From: Verrucomicrobiota bacterium
GTDB lineage: Bacteria; Verrucomicrobiota; Verrucomicrobiia; Opitutales; Opitutaceae
Direction: 5' to 3'
DNA length: 24,558 nucleotides
Assembly (NCBI GenBank): GCA_023391285.1
Contig: JAEWBF010000051.1
Span: 1 to 24,558, forward strand
The position numbers were made by a program, and so were the translations under genes. The notes beneath the pieces were generated by a model. The model ran no database searches and was not told the DNA's origin. It saw only the letters and a program-made list of their open reading frames with translations. Of this stretch, positions 7,940 to 15,320 are shown piece after piece. Each line of letters opens with the position of its first letter. Within the stretch, counting starts at the first letter, position 1.

Positions 7940-9103
7940 ATGAATCGTCGCTCCTTCCTCGCATCCTCTGCCGCCGCGCTCGCCGCCTCCTCGCTCCCGC
8001 GCATCGCGGGCGCCGCCGATTCCTCCGCCGTCAACCGCGCGGACGGCATGAACTACGCGCCGAAGAGCAAACCCAAGCCCGTCGTCAAACCGGGCGAATT
8101 CATCTTCGCCGCCGCCCACCTCGATCACGGTCACATCAACGGCCAGTGCAACGGCCTCACCGAGGCCGGCGGCCAGCTCAAATGGGTCTTCGATCCCGAC
8201 CAGAAAAAAGTCGACGCCTTCCTCCAACGTTTTCCCAACACGAGGGTCGCGCGTTCTCTCGATGAAATCCTCGACGATCCCGAAGTAAAACTCGTTGCCG
8301 CCGCCGCCGTCACGTCCGAGCGCGGCCCGATCGGCTGCCGCGTCATGGAAGGCGGCAAGGACTACTTCACCGACAAAGCCCCGTTCACCACGCTCGAACA
8401 GCTCGAACAAGCCAAGCAGGTCGTCGCCCGCACCGGCCGCAAATACATGGTCTACTACAGCGAGCGCATCCACAACGAGTCCGCGATGTTCGCGACGGAC
8501 CTCGTCCAACAGGGCGCCATCGGTCGCGTCATCCAGGTCATCGGCCTCGGCCCTCACCGCCTCAACGCCCCCGCCCGGCCCGCCTGGTTCTTCGAACGCG
8601 AAAAATTCGGCGGCATCCTCTGCGACATCGGCAGCCACCAATTCGAACAATTCCTCACCTACTCCGGCGCCACCGACGCCACCATCGCCCACGCCGCCAT
8701 CGCCAATTACGCCAATCCGCAGTATCCAGGTTTTGAGGACTTCGGCGAAGCTTCCCTCATCGGCAACAACGGCGCCTCCAATTACGTCCGCGTCGACTGG
8801 TTTACCCCCAACGGACTCAGCACGTGGGGCGACGGTCGCACGATCATTCTCGGCACGAAGGGGTTCATCGAACTTCGCAAATACGTCGACCTCGGCCGGG
8901 AGAAATCCGGCAACCACGTCTACATCGCCGACGGCCAGGGCGAGCGTCACATTCCCGTCGAAGGTCAGGTCGGCTTCCGTTTCTTCGGCGAGCTCGTCCT
9001 CGACATTCTGAATCGCACCGAAAAAGCGATGACTCAGGCCCACGCCTTCAAAGCCGCCGAGCTCTGCCTCCGCGCCCAAGCCGCCGCCCGCCGCCTCACC
9101 TAG
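7940..9103 (+). CDS. Tat-exported Gfo/Idh/MocA family oxidoreductase
   Basis: This 387-residue protein begins with a twin-arginine signal (MNRRSFLASS, cleavage near IAGA|AD at 25), implying export with cofactor already bound. The NAD(P)-binding Rossmann half covers about 53-170 and the substrate/dimer half about 171-370. The family acts on sugars, inositols or related polyols. Two hallmark sites diverge from the norm. The usual Glu-Lys-Pro motif reads DKAP (145-148), and the glycine-rich nucleotide loop is degenerate (FIFAAAHLDHGH, 54-65). The second-half motif is DIGSHQFE (229-236), close to the usual D-x-G-x-H-x-x-D. It may use tightly bound cofactor like other exported members, or have altered activity. 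The 171 bases before it contain no gene. The gene is followed by a structured repeat. Confidence 0.88.
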   Translation: MNRRSFLASSAAALAASSLPRIAGAADSSAVNRADGMNYAPKSKPKPVVKPGEFIFAAAHLDHGHINGQCNGLTEAGGQLKWVFDPDQKKVDAFLQRFPNTRVARSLDEILDDPEVKLVAAAAVTSERGPIGCRVMEGGKDYFTDKAPFTTLEQLEQAKQVVARTGRKYMVYYSERIHNESAMFATDLVQQGAIGRVIQVIGLGPHRLNAPARPAWFFEREKFGGILCDIGSHQFEQFLTYSGATDATIAHAAIANYANPQYPGFEDFGEASLIGNNGASNYVRVDWFTPNGLSTWGDGRTIILGTKGFIELRKYVDLGREKSGNHVYIADGQGERHIPVEGQVGFRFFGELVLDILNRTEKAMTQAHAFKAAELCLRAQAAARRLT

Positions 9104-9114
9104 AGCACTCCCAT

Positions 9115-9240
9115 CCGTGGAGCCCGAAGTCCCCATCGGGCTGCTCACTGCTCGCAGTCCCGACTCCGCCGGTCTGCACCTCGTAGCGCGGTCAACCTGA
9201 CCGCGCTTCATCCCTCGCGAAGGGTCACGCCCCTCCACGG
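9115..9240. repeat. Structured intergenic element with nested inverted repeats
   Basis: An outer inverted repeat, CCGTGGAG at 9115-9122 and CTCCACGG at 9233-9240, encloses two perfect hairpins. AGCCCGA/TCGGGCT is at 9121-9127 and 9136-9142, and GCGCGGTCA/TGACCGCGC is at 9186-9194 and 9198-9206 with a three-base loop. The first inner arm overlaps the outer arm by two bases. The whole can fold as a multi-branched structure in DNA or RNA. It fills nearly the complete gap between the oxidoreductase and the DoxX-like gene. It resembles a dispersed intergenic repeat; transcription termination is another possibility, though no T-run follows. Confidence 0.6.
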
Positions 9241-10055
9241 TGTTCTGCTCCATCGTGCCCACCCCGCTCATTCTCACCGGCCGCATCGCTTTCGCCGCCG
9301 CCCTCGCCTTTTGGGGGTTCCAACACCTCCAACACGGCTCCTTCGTCACCCGCGCAATGCCACCGTGGCCGGAAACACTTCCGTTCCGCACCTCCGGCGC
9401 CTACGTGATCGGCACGCTCTTCATTCTGTGCGCCATCGCCATTTGCATCCGCCGCCAAGCTCGCCGCGCCGCGCTGTTCGTCGCCACCGTCGTGTTCCTC
9501 GGCTTCGCTTTCCTCGCGGTCCCCGCCACCTTTCAAGACGTTCTCCTCGGCGGCACGTGGACCCTCGCCGGAAAAGCCCTCGTCATCGTCACCGGCGCAC
9601 TCGCCATCGCCGCCACCTTCCCCATCGAACCTGAAAGCCCGACCGATCGTCTTTTCATTCTTCTCGCCCGCCTCGCATTCGGCGCGTTCCTGATCCAATC
9701 CGGGATCCAACATTTCGTGTGGGACGACTTCGTCCACACGCTCGTGCCGTCGTGGATTCCTGGAGGTCCATTTTGGACTTACCTCACCGGCATCGCGCTC
9801 ATCACCTTCGGCCTGGGCCTGTTCCTCGCCCGCACCGCCCGCCTCGCCGCCTTCGCTTCCGGAGCGATGATCTTCACCTGGGTGATCATCGTCCACATCC
9901 CTCGCGCGCTCCTCACCGTGCGCGACACCAACGAAGCGACCGCCCTCTTCGAAGCGATCGCCTTCAGCGGCCTCGGTCTCCTCCTCGCGGCAAAAACCGC
10001 GCCGCAGTCGATCAGTCCCCAATCAACCGCTTCACTTCCGCAACCAGTTTCGTGA
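9240..10055 (+). CDS. DoxX-like multi-pass membrane protein
   Basis: The 271-residue product has about eight hydrophobic segments and little soluble sequence, so it is an inner-membrane protein. It shows two similar halves, each with a GxQHF-like turn: ALAFWGFQHLQHGSF near 22-36 and LIQSGIQHFVWDDF near 147-160. A Trp-Pro or Pro-rich loop follows each (PPWPETLPF; PSWIPGGPFW). This is the pattern of DoxX-related proteins. Their role is poorly defined, with redox and respiratory links suggested for some members. GTG at 9240 overlaps the end of the upstream repeat; an in-frame GTG at 9255 would shorten it by five residues and is equally plausible. The 3' end overlaps the convergent receiver gene by 44 bases. 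Confidence 0.7.
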   Translation: MFCSIVPTPLILTGRIAFAAALAFWGFQHLQHGSFVTRAMPPWPETLPFRTSGAYVIGTLFILCAIAICIRRQARRAALFVATVVFLGFAFLAVPATFQDVLLGGTWTLAGKALVIVTGALAIAATFPIEPESPTDRLFILLARLAFGAFLIQSGIQHFVWDDFVHTLVPSWIPGGPFWTYLTGIALITFGLGLFLARTARLAAFASGAMIFTWVIIVHIPRALLTVRDTNEATALFEAIAFSGLGLLLAAKTAPQSISPQSTASLPQPVS

Positions 10056-10389
10056 GCGACGCCGTCTTCTCCACGTAGGCCGCCACCTTCGTTCCCACCG
10101 TTTCTTCGGCGACCTGCGGGTCGATCAACACACCCGTCAACAAAATCACCGGCGTGTTCGGCAGCACCGCTTTAAACTGCTCCACCACTTCAAGACCATC
10201 CGCATCCTCCAGCTGCAGATCGGTAATAATCAAATCCGGCGTCTCCTGCCGGATCGCCTTCATCGCCTCCGTCGGCGATGCCACCGGAATTACCCGGTAG
10301 CCGCGCGCCGAAAGATACTGCCTCAGCAAATCGCGGATCTCCGCTTCGTCGTCCAGATGGAGAATGGTTTTCTTCATGTTCGCCTGCAT
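10012..10389 (-). CDS. Stand-alone receiver (CheY-like) response regulator
   Basis: This 125-residue protein is a single receiver domain. The acidic pocket Asp13/Asp14 (LHLDDEAE), phospho-acceptor Asp57 (LIITDLQLED), Thr85 (ILLTG) and Lys108 (YVEKTA) are all present. There is no output domain, so it must act through protein contacts or as a phosphate shuttle. I chose the ATG at 10389 because GAGGAG sits ten bases upstream; a second ATG four codons on (10377) is too far from it. It lies 25 bases after the CHASE3-PAS sensor gene on the same strand and is almost surely co-transcribed. Its 3' end overlaps the convergent DoxX-like gene. Confidence 0.88.
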   Translation of the reverse strand: MQANMKKTILHLDDEAEIRDLLRQYLSARGYRVIPVASPTEAMKAIRQETPDLIITDLQLEDADGLEVVEQFKAVLPNTPVILLTGVLIDPQVAEETVGTKVAAYVEKTASLTKLVAEVKRLIGD

Positions 10390-10399
10390 CAGTGTTTCA

Positions 10400-10405
10400 C
10401 TCCTC
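10400..10405 (-). promoter_or_regulatory. Shine-Dalgarno site of the stand-alone receiver gene
   Basis: On the minus strand the bases read GAGGAG, ten bases before the ATG at 10389. This is one of the few clear ribosome-binding sites in the window, and it decides the start of the receiver gene. Confidence 0.7.
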
Positions 10406-10414
10406 GCCAGAAAT

Positions 10415-11575
10415 TCAGGTGCTGCTTCCTTGCGACACGGAGGCCGCATGCACGATCAGAATGCCGCCGACCACCTTGTCGCGATCGCGCAGCGGGAAGA
10501 GCGTCGCTTTCGCCGCCACCTTCTGTCCGCGACGATCCTCCACCCACGCCGGCCGCTCCCTCAACTCGCGTCCATCGCGCAGCGCCTGCGCGATCGCACC
10601 GATCGGTGACCGCACCGCCTCGTTGTTCGCTTCTTCCAGTTGCACCACCCGTTGCAGCGGTCCGCCCAGCAGATCCTTCGCCTCCCAACCGGTCAGGTGC
10701 ACCACCGCCGGATTGATGCGCGTCACGTTCAACGCCTTCGTCAGCACAAACACCGAATCGAAAACCGAATCCACGATCAGCTGGTTGTAACGCAGCTGAT
10801 GCTCCAGCGCCTGGTTCGTCCAACGCCGCTCGAGATTCTCCAACGTCAACTGCTCGTTCGTCGTCGCCAGCTCGTTCGTCCGCTCACGCACCTTCGCATC
10901 GAGTTGCTCATTGGCGCCGCGCAATACCTCCGCCGCTCGCCGCCGCGCCGCCAGATCGTCGCGAATCAACCAGCTCACCGCCCCGAACAACACAAAATTC
11001 AACGCCACGCCCGTGCCCACGATCCAACGCGTCTTCTGCGCCTGCAGGTAGGACTCGCGATCCCGATTCGCCAGCAACGCCATCTGCTCCCCCCGCAACC
11101 GCTCCACCACGCGGCGAATCTCGCCCAACGCATCTACGCCCGCATCCGCTCGCAGCAGCTCCTGCACTCCCGCCGCGTCCTCGGCTTCCCTTCGCGCCGC
11201 AACCTGCTCCGCCCACTCGTTCCGTCGATTCGCCAGCTCTTCCAATCGCAACACCTGCGCGTGCGCGCTCTCGTCGTTTCGCGTCAGCGCCTTCGCGATT
11301 TCCACGTGCTCGGTCGTCACCGCAAACGCCTCCCGCGCCGCCGCGAGGTCACGCCGGTCTCCGGTCAACAAATACGTCCGCATCGCCCCATCGCCCGCCC
11401 GCAACGTCGAAAGCACGCCATCGACTTCCAAGATGACTTCGTGCGTCTGATTCACCCAATCACTGCTCACCTCCGCACGATTGATCGCCCCGATCGCATA
11501 GACCGCGACCGCTGCGAGCACGCCGAAGATCACCAGGAAAAACACGTAAACGCGACGCAGGGTGAGATCTTTCAC
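10415..11575 (-). CDS. CHASE3-PAS membrane sensor lacking a kinase domain
   Basis: The 386-residue protein has a transmembrane helix at about 9-31 and a periplasmic four-helix CHASE3-type domain at about 34-170 (core motif GDGAMRTYLLTGDRRDL). A second transmembrane helix follows at about 184-204, then a coiled coil (about 207-258, containing NEQLDAKVRERTNELATTN) and a PAS domain (about 262-378). The protein stops right after the PAS, with no HisKA, HATPase, GGDEF or methyl-accepting module. Kinases with this front end are common, so the lack of an output domain is notable. The stop is followed directly by the receiver gene, with no kinase remnant between. It starts with GTG at 11575, without a Shine-Dalgarno. 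It is the middle gene of a three-gene operon. Confidence 0.85.
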   Translation of the reverse strand: MKDLTLRRVYVFFLVIFGVLAAVAVYAIGAINRAEVSSDWVNQTHEVILEVDGVLSTLRAGDGAMRTYLLTGDRRDLAAAREAFAVTTEHVEIAKALTRNDESAHAQVLRLEELANRRNEWAEQVAARREAEDAAGVQELLRADAGVDALGEIRRVVERLRGEQMALLANRDRESYLQAQKTRWIVGTGVALNFVLFGAVSWLIRDDLAARRRAAEVLRGANEQLDAKVRERTNELATTNEQLTLENLERRWTNQALEHQLRYNQLIVDSVFDSVFVLTKALNVTRINPAVVHLTGWEAKDLLGGPLQRVVQLEEANNEAVRSPIGAIAQALRDGRELRERPAWVEDRRGQKVAAKATLFPLRDRDKVVGGILIVHAASVSQGSST

Positions 11576-11608
11576 AGGAGGTTGAAGCGGAATGGCGCCC
11601 GGCTGGAT

Positions 11609-12187
11609 TTAATCTTTGCGCCGATCGGGATCATTGGCGGGCGGTTCGGTTTTTACCACCGTAATTCCCATCTTCTTCCGATCTTCCGCATAGCTGTAGG
11701 TAAACTCCGTCACGGAGGTCCAATTCGCCTGGGCCGCCTCCGACACCTTGTTCGCAATATCGCGCAGCGTGCCTCCGCTCTTCTCCAGGTTCACCGTGTA
11801 TTTGCGGTTGTTGTAATCCAGATACGCCTTGCTCTCCGCGACATAACACACCGCATGCGCCGGCATGCCCACCATCCGCACGTGGATCAACCGCGTGCGA
11901 AATCCTTTCTGCTTCAACACGTGATCGGCTAGGACCGCGTAGTCGTCGCAATCGCCCGCCCGCGAAGCCAGAAACCGCTCCGCCGTCTGCACGTGCACGT
12001 GATACTCGTAGTCGAAATCCTCGAAGTGATTCGCAAAGCGCTTCGGCGTAAGTTTCGCATCGTTCAACAACTTCTCCAGCGTCACTTCCGCCGCCCACCC
12101 CATCGCCGCAAATCCCGCCAGCCCGGCAAGCACCGCCCACCGGAGCTTCACTCCAGTCGATAGCGGCGGCATCAGAGCATTCTTCAT
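11609..12187 (-). CDS. Secreted transglutaminase-like cysteine protein
   Basis: This 192-residue protein has a signal peptide or N-terminal anchor (hydrophobic run about 15-32, possible cleavage GWAA|EV) and a compact transglutaminase-like domain. A Cys-His-Asp triad is visible: Cys80 in SRAGDCDDYAVLAD, His111 in MPAHAVCYV and Asp124 in KAYLDYNNRKY. Such domains act as proteases or, less often, as cross-linking enzymes; the GDCDDYA motif also recalls LapG-type periplasmic proteases. Substrate is unknown. It is the first gene of the operon, 33 bases before the CHASE3-PAS sensor, suggesting a link between periplasmic proteolysis and signalling. Upstream in-frame starts (to 12286) would put 33 unrelated residues before the signal peptide, so I use the ATG at 12187. 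Confidence 0.82.
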   Translation of the reverse strand: MKNALMPPLSTGVKLRWAVLAGLAGFAAMGWAAEVTLEKLLNDAKLTPKRFANHFEDFDYEYHVHVQTAERFLASRAGDCDDYAVLADHVLKQKGFRTRLIHVRMVGMPAHAVCYVAESKAYLDYNNRKYTVNLEKSGGTLRDIANKVSEAAQANWTSVTEFTYSYAEDRKKMGITVVKTEPPANDPDRRKD

Positions 12188-12367
12188 TGAACGTTTTTCG
12201 TGCCTCCACCCGTCCGTAATCGGAACCGACTCGTCGGATTGAAGGCAAATTCCATCTGAACGAACACCGCGCCTCGCGCAACTCAACGAACGCCACTAGG
12301 CCGTTTTACGCGGTTTTCTCGATAGCACTTCTTTGCGCCATCGGACATCCTCGCTTCACCCCACCCC
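12188..12367. promoter_or_regulatory. Divergent promoter region
   Basis: These 180 bases separate the divergent transglutaminase-like operon and the helical-protein gene and must hold the promoters of both. No -10/-35 pair or operator stands out enough to name. Confidence 0.4.
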
Positions 12368-14329
12368 ATGCCCTTCAGCCTCAGCCTCCCCGTCGCGATT
12401 TCCGCGATCCGGTCGCTCATCAAGTTCCGCGATCGAGTCGACACCATCCTGTCCCTGAACAAGGCCACCGATCCGCTGCCGTTCCTGCTGCCCGCGACGC
12501 CGACCGATCATGGCCCGCACCTTCAAGCAATGCTGGCGTTCTTCCGCAGTAACGCCGGGACCGACGTCCTGATTCTTCGCGGCCTCGAAACCGTCTGGAG
12601 CAAGGTCTCCCCTAATCCGGTCGCCGCCAATGCCAACGACCTCGAAACGCTCTGCCGCATTTACTACGAAGCCCACGATATCACGCCCAAACTTCTCGGG
12701 CCCGACCTCGATCGCTTTCGCCTCGCTCGCGGGAGCACCCGCGAAGCCCAGCTCGCGTTCCACGTCGTCGAAAGCGATCGCCTTTCCCGCAATCCCGCCG
12801 TCACGCGCGTGCTCCTCGCCGCAGCCGACACTCTGCTCGAATTCGGCGCGGCCCACGCCAACCTCTTCATCTCCGATCCCCGCACGCGTCCGCTCGTCGA
12901 ATCGCTGCTCCGCGAGTTTGCCGAGAAACGCGATTGGGACGACGCCGGCGCGGGCTTGATCTTCAAAACTCTCCTCGGCTCCACCGCCCTCGCCGCGCTG
13001 CAAAATCAGCAACAGCTACCCGACACCCCTCTCGCCAAAATTTTCTTCGCCGCCCTTCACGACGTCGAACGCGACTTCGGCGCCAACGGGGCCGATGTCG
13101 TCGCCCGGCTCGTCACCCGCGAGGGGTTTCACGCGCTTCTCTCCCATCTCCTCCTTCAGTCCGCGCAACACCCAGCGCTGCTTCCCGGCCAGCCGCTGCT
13201 CCAACAATCGCTCGCTGCGATGCTGAAAACCGCCGGCGAAAACCTCGATTCCCTTCTTCTTCGTCAACCAGGCGCGATCGAGAATCTCCTCCACGCCGGC
13301 ATTGCCGCGGCCGCCGCCAGCGCCACGCCACTGCTTCAACAAAAGATCGGCGATCGTCCGTTGCTCGACGCCGTCCTCCGCTCCCTCCTCGACGCCACCC
13401 AAAAAGCCGCGGCCCAAAACGAGCTCTTCGCCCAGATCACCGATGGAGAACTCCTCGCCACCTTTTACAAAGCCGCTCTCCGCAGCGTCGCCGATCACCC
13501 CAACGCCCTCGCCGACGCCGCCCAACTCGACGCGCATGTCGCCCAACTGATCGCCACCTGCGCAGACGAACTCGCCCGCACGGACATCGCGGCCGCCTTC
13601 TCGCCCAACACCCTTCGATCCATCGCCGTCCGCGCACTCGAAACCCTCGCAACCGATCCCGCCTTTCTCGCCCATCACGAAAACTCCACCGCCCGCATCC
13701 TCGCATGCGCTCTCGCCGCCACCGCCGCCGCCGCGAAAACCCGATTCACGGCCGCCGATCTCGCCGAGATCGCCAGCCACGTCGCCCGCACGGCCGCCAG
13801 CAACCTCGCCCTTCTCGAGATGGACGAACGCCTCCGTCCTTTGATCGCCGCGATGGCACAAACGCTCTCCGCCCAAGGCCTCGCCTCCATCGCCATGCCC
13901 GAGGTTCGTCGCGGGTTGTTCTTCGCCGGACTCGAAGCCCTCGCGACGAATCCGAAAATTTGGGACGCCTTCGCCGCCCGCGATCTCGCCCAGCCCGTCG
14001 TAATCGCCGTCGTTCACGCGCTCGCCAAAAATCCGGCCAACCTGCTCGCCGGTCCCGCGCTCATCCCTGCGTATCAAGAAATCCTCGAAGCCGCCGCCCG
14101 CCGCGGTCGCGCGTTCCTCGACGACTCTACCACGCCCGCCGAATTTGAAATCGTGCTCACCGCCGCACTCGCCACTGCTGAAAAGTCGATCGGTGACTCG
14201 ATCGACGCGAAAACGCTTCCGCTCTACCTCCGCCGTGTCGCGCTGGCATTTCTCGCCACCCCGTTTGATCCGAAAAAAACCGCCGATCTAGCCGCCTTGC
14301 TCCAACAACAACTCCCCGCCGCCGCCTGA
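12368..14329 (+). CDS. Large all-helical protein of unknown function
   Basis: I do not recognise a family for this 653-residue protein. It has no signal peptide and no clear membrane span. It is built almost wholly of short amphipathic helices rich in Ala and Leu. Loosely repeated units of the type [DN]P-x(3)-L...A-x(2)-L...A recur, for example near VADHPNALAD, LATDPAFLAH, LATNPKIWDA and LAKNPANLLA. This suggests an alpha-solenoid scaffold. Residues 1-45 (LIKFRDRVDTILSL, then TDPLPFLLPATP) are less Ala-rich and may be a separate cap. Base composition and codon use match the neighbours. It lies 15 bases upstream of a lipoprotein gene, so the two are probably co-transcribed. Confidence 0.75.
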   Translation: MPFSLSLPVAISAIRSLIKFRDRVDTILSLNKATDPLPFLLPATPTDHGPHLQAMLAFFRSNAGTDVLILRGLETVWSKVSPNPVAANANDLETLCRIYYEAHDITPKLLGPDLDRFRLARGSTREAQLAFHVVESDRLSRNPAVTRVLLAAADTLLEFGAAHANLFISDPRTRPLVESLLREFAEKRDWDDAGAGLIFKTLLGSTALAALQNQQQLPDTPLAKIFFAALHDVERDFGANGADVVARLVTREGFHALLSHLLLQSAQHPALLPGQPLLQQSLAAMLKTAGENLDSLLLRQPGAIENLLHAGIAAAAASATPLLQQKIGDRPLLDAVLRSLLDATQKAAAQNELFAQITDGELLATFYKAALRSVADHPNALADAAQLDAHVAQLIATCADELARTDIAAAFSPNTLRSIAVRALETLATDPAFLAHHENSTARILACALAATAAAAKTRFTAADLAEIASHVARTAASNLALLEMDERLRPLIAAMAQTLSAQGLASIAMPEVRRGLFFAGLEALATNPKIWDAFAARDLAQPVVIAVVHALAKNPANLLAGPALIPAYQEILEAAARRGRAFLDDSTTPAEFEIVLTAALATAEKSIGDSIDAKTLPLYLRRVALAFLATPFDPKKTADLAALLQQQLPAAA

Positions 14330-14344
14330 GCCCCGCCCGCCGTC

Positions 14345-15208
14345 ATGACGCTTCGCATCTTCAGCTTCGTCGCAGCCCTCCTGCTGCTCACCGGCTGCCC
14401 CGCCACCCTCGCGCCGTCCACCGCGGACCTGCAGCACGTCCACGAACTCTACGCCACCGAATTCACCTCGCTCGCCGACGCGGTTCCGACGCCCGACAAC
14501 GAACCTTCAGCCAAACAACCCTCTTCCGGCGAGGCCTTCATCCAGTCGCTCCGCGCACTCAACGACTACCGCGCCAAACACCCCGACAAAATCCTCGAGC
14601 TCGCTCACCTCGATGTGCTGGAGGGCATGATCTATCTTCAGTCGGGCCGCTTCGGCCTCGCCCGTGCCGTCGTCCCCAATGTCGAGCGCGCAGGCACCAC
14701 GCTTTCCGCCACGACCTCGACGCGCCGCTCCACTCCCGGTAACGTCCCTGCTTCGTCCACCGTTCGTGACGCTCTCTTCGCGAAGAATTTCCGGTCTCTC
14801 CTCGACGGCTGGTCCGCGACGCGCAACGGAGAATCCACCTCGGAAGATTTCGAGCGAGTCTTCCAATCCATCGCCCAATCTCTGACGGAAGAATCCCCGC
14901 CTTCCCTGCGCCTAACCCGCGATCACGGCGCGCTCTACCTCGCGACCAGCGCCTCCATCTTTCAAGCTTGGGCGCATGCCCGCGATAGCATGCGCGTTCA
15001 CCTCGAACCCACCGGCGAAAAACTCCGCGCGCTCGAACAACGCCGCATCCAGCGCTACTCGGCTGCTCGCGATCTTCTTGCCCGATTTCTCACCGACGCC
15101 GAGCGGGCTGTCCGACCCGCCGACGATCTCGCCGGGCAAACCCCTCAAGGTCGTCTGCGTTACGTCGCCTGGTATCATTTCTTCAACGACGCGCCCGCCG
15201 CGCCATAG
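14345..15208 (+). CDS. Putative lipoprotein with TPR-like helices
   Basis: This 287-residue protein starts with a lipoprotein signal peptide whose lipobox is LLTG-Cys18. Residues after the Cys are Pro-Ala, so outer-membrane or cell-envelope retention is likely. The mature part is helical; about 70-115 (LDVLEGMIYLQSGRFGLARA) looks like one TPR-type helix pair. Residues about 115-140 form a low-complexity Ser/Thr-rich linker, and the C-terminus is helical again. No family is recognised. The gene begins 15 bases after the helical 653-residue protein, and I infer that they work together, perhaps at the envelope. Confidence 0.75.
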   Translation: MTLRIFSFVAALLLLTGCPATLAPSTADLQHVHELYATEFTSLADAVPTPDNEPSAKQPSSGEAFIQSLRALNDYRAKHPDKILELAHLDVLEGMIYLQSGRFGLARAVVPNVERAGTTLSATTSTRRSTPGNVPASSTVRDALFAKNFRSLLDGWSATRNGESTSEDFERVFQSIAQSLTEESPPSLRLTRDHGALYLATSASIFQAWAHARDSMRVHLEPTGEKLRALEQRRIQRYSAARDLLARFLTDAERAVRPADDLAGQTPQGRLRYVAWYHFFNDAPAAP

Positions 15209-15215
15209 CGCAGGG

Positions 15216-15308
15216 GCAGGTTGCAAGCTCTCCGATCGCACTTTCATCAGGGAAACACGGCGCACCGGTTTCGTGGCCAGCCCGGTTCCCGACGCGACGC
15301 CAACCTGC
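15216..15308. repeat. Intergenic inverted-repeat element
   Basis: GCAGGTTG at 15216-15223 is the reverse complement of CAACCTGC at 15301-15308. The enclosed bases also contain shorter nested complements (GGGAA with TTCCC, CACG with CGTG). The layout, an outer arm pair around inner arms in a gap before a GTG-start gene, is like the element at 9115-9240 although the sequence differs. Confidence 0.4.
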
Positions 15309-15320
15309 TAACCTCACCCC

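Noticed and set aside
7160..9391. 743-residue minus-strand frame opposite the REC-PAS regulator and the oxidoreductase
   Set aside because: It is antisense to two well-supported genes, is Gly/Glu/Asp/Arg-rich without domains, and is what C-rich third positions produce on the opposite strand.
10640..11932. 430-residue plus-strand frame opposite the CHASE3-PAS sensor
   Set aside because: Arg/Gln/His-rich shadow with no recognisable domain; the minus-strand gene is well supported.
12934..14148. 404-residue Arg-rich frame and a 353-residue antisense frame (13016-14077) in the helical-protein gene
   Set aside because: Both are low-complexity by-products of the base composition. The 653-residue frame has the normal amino-acid balance and the lipoprotein gene follows it closely.
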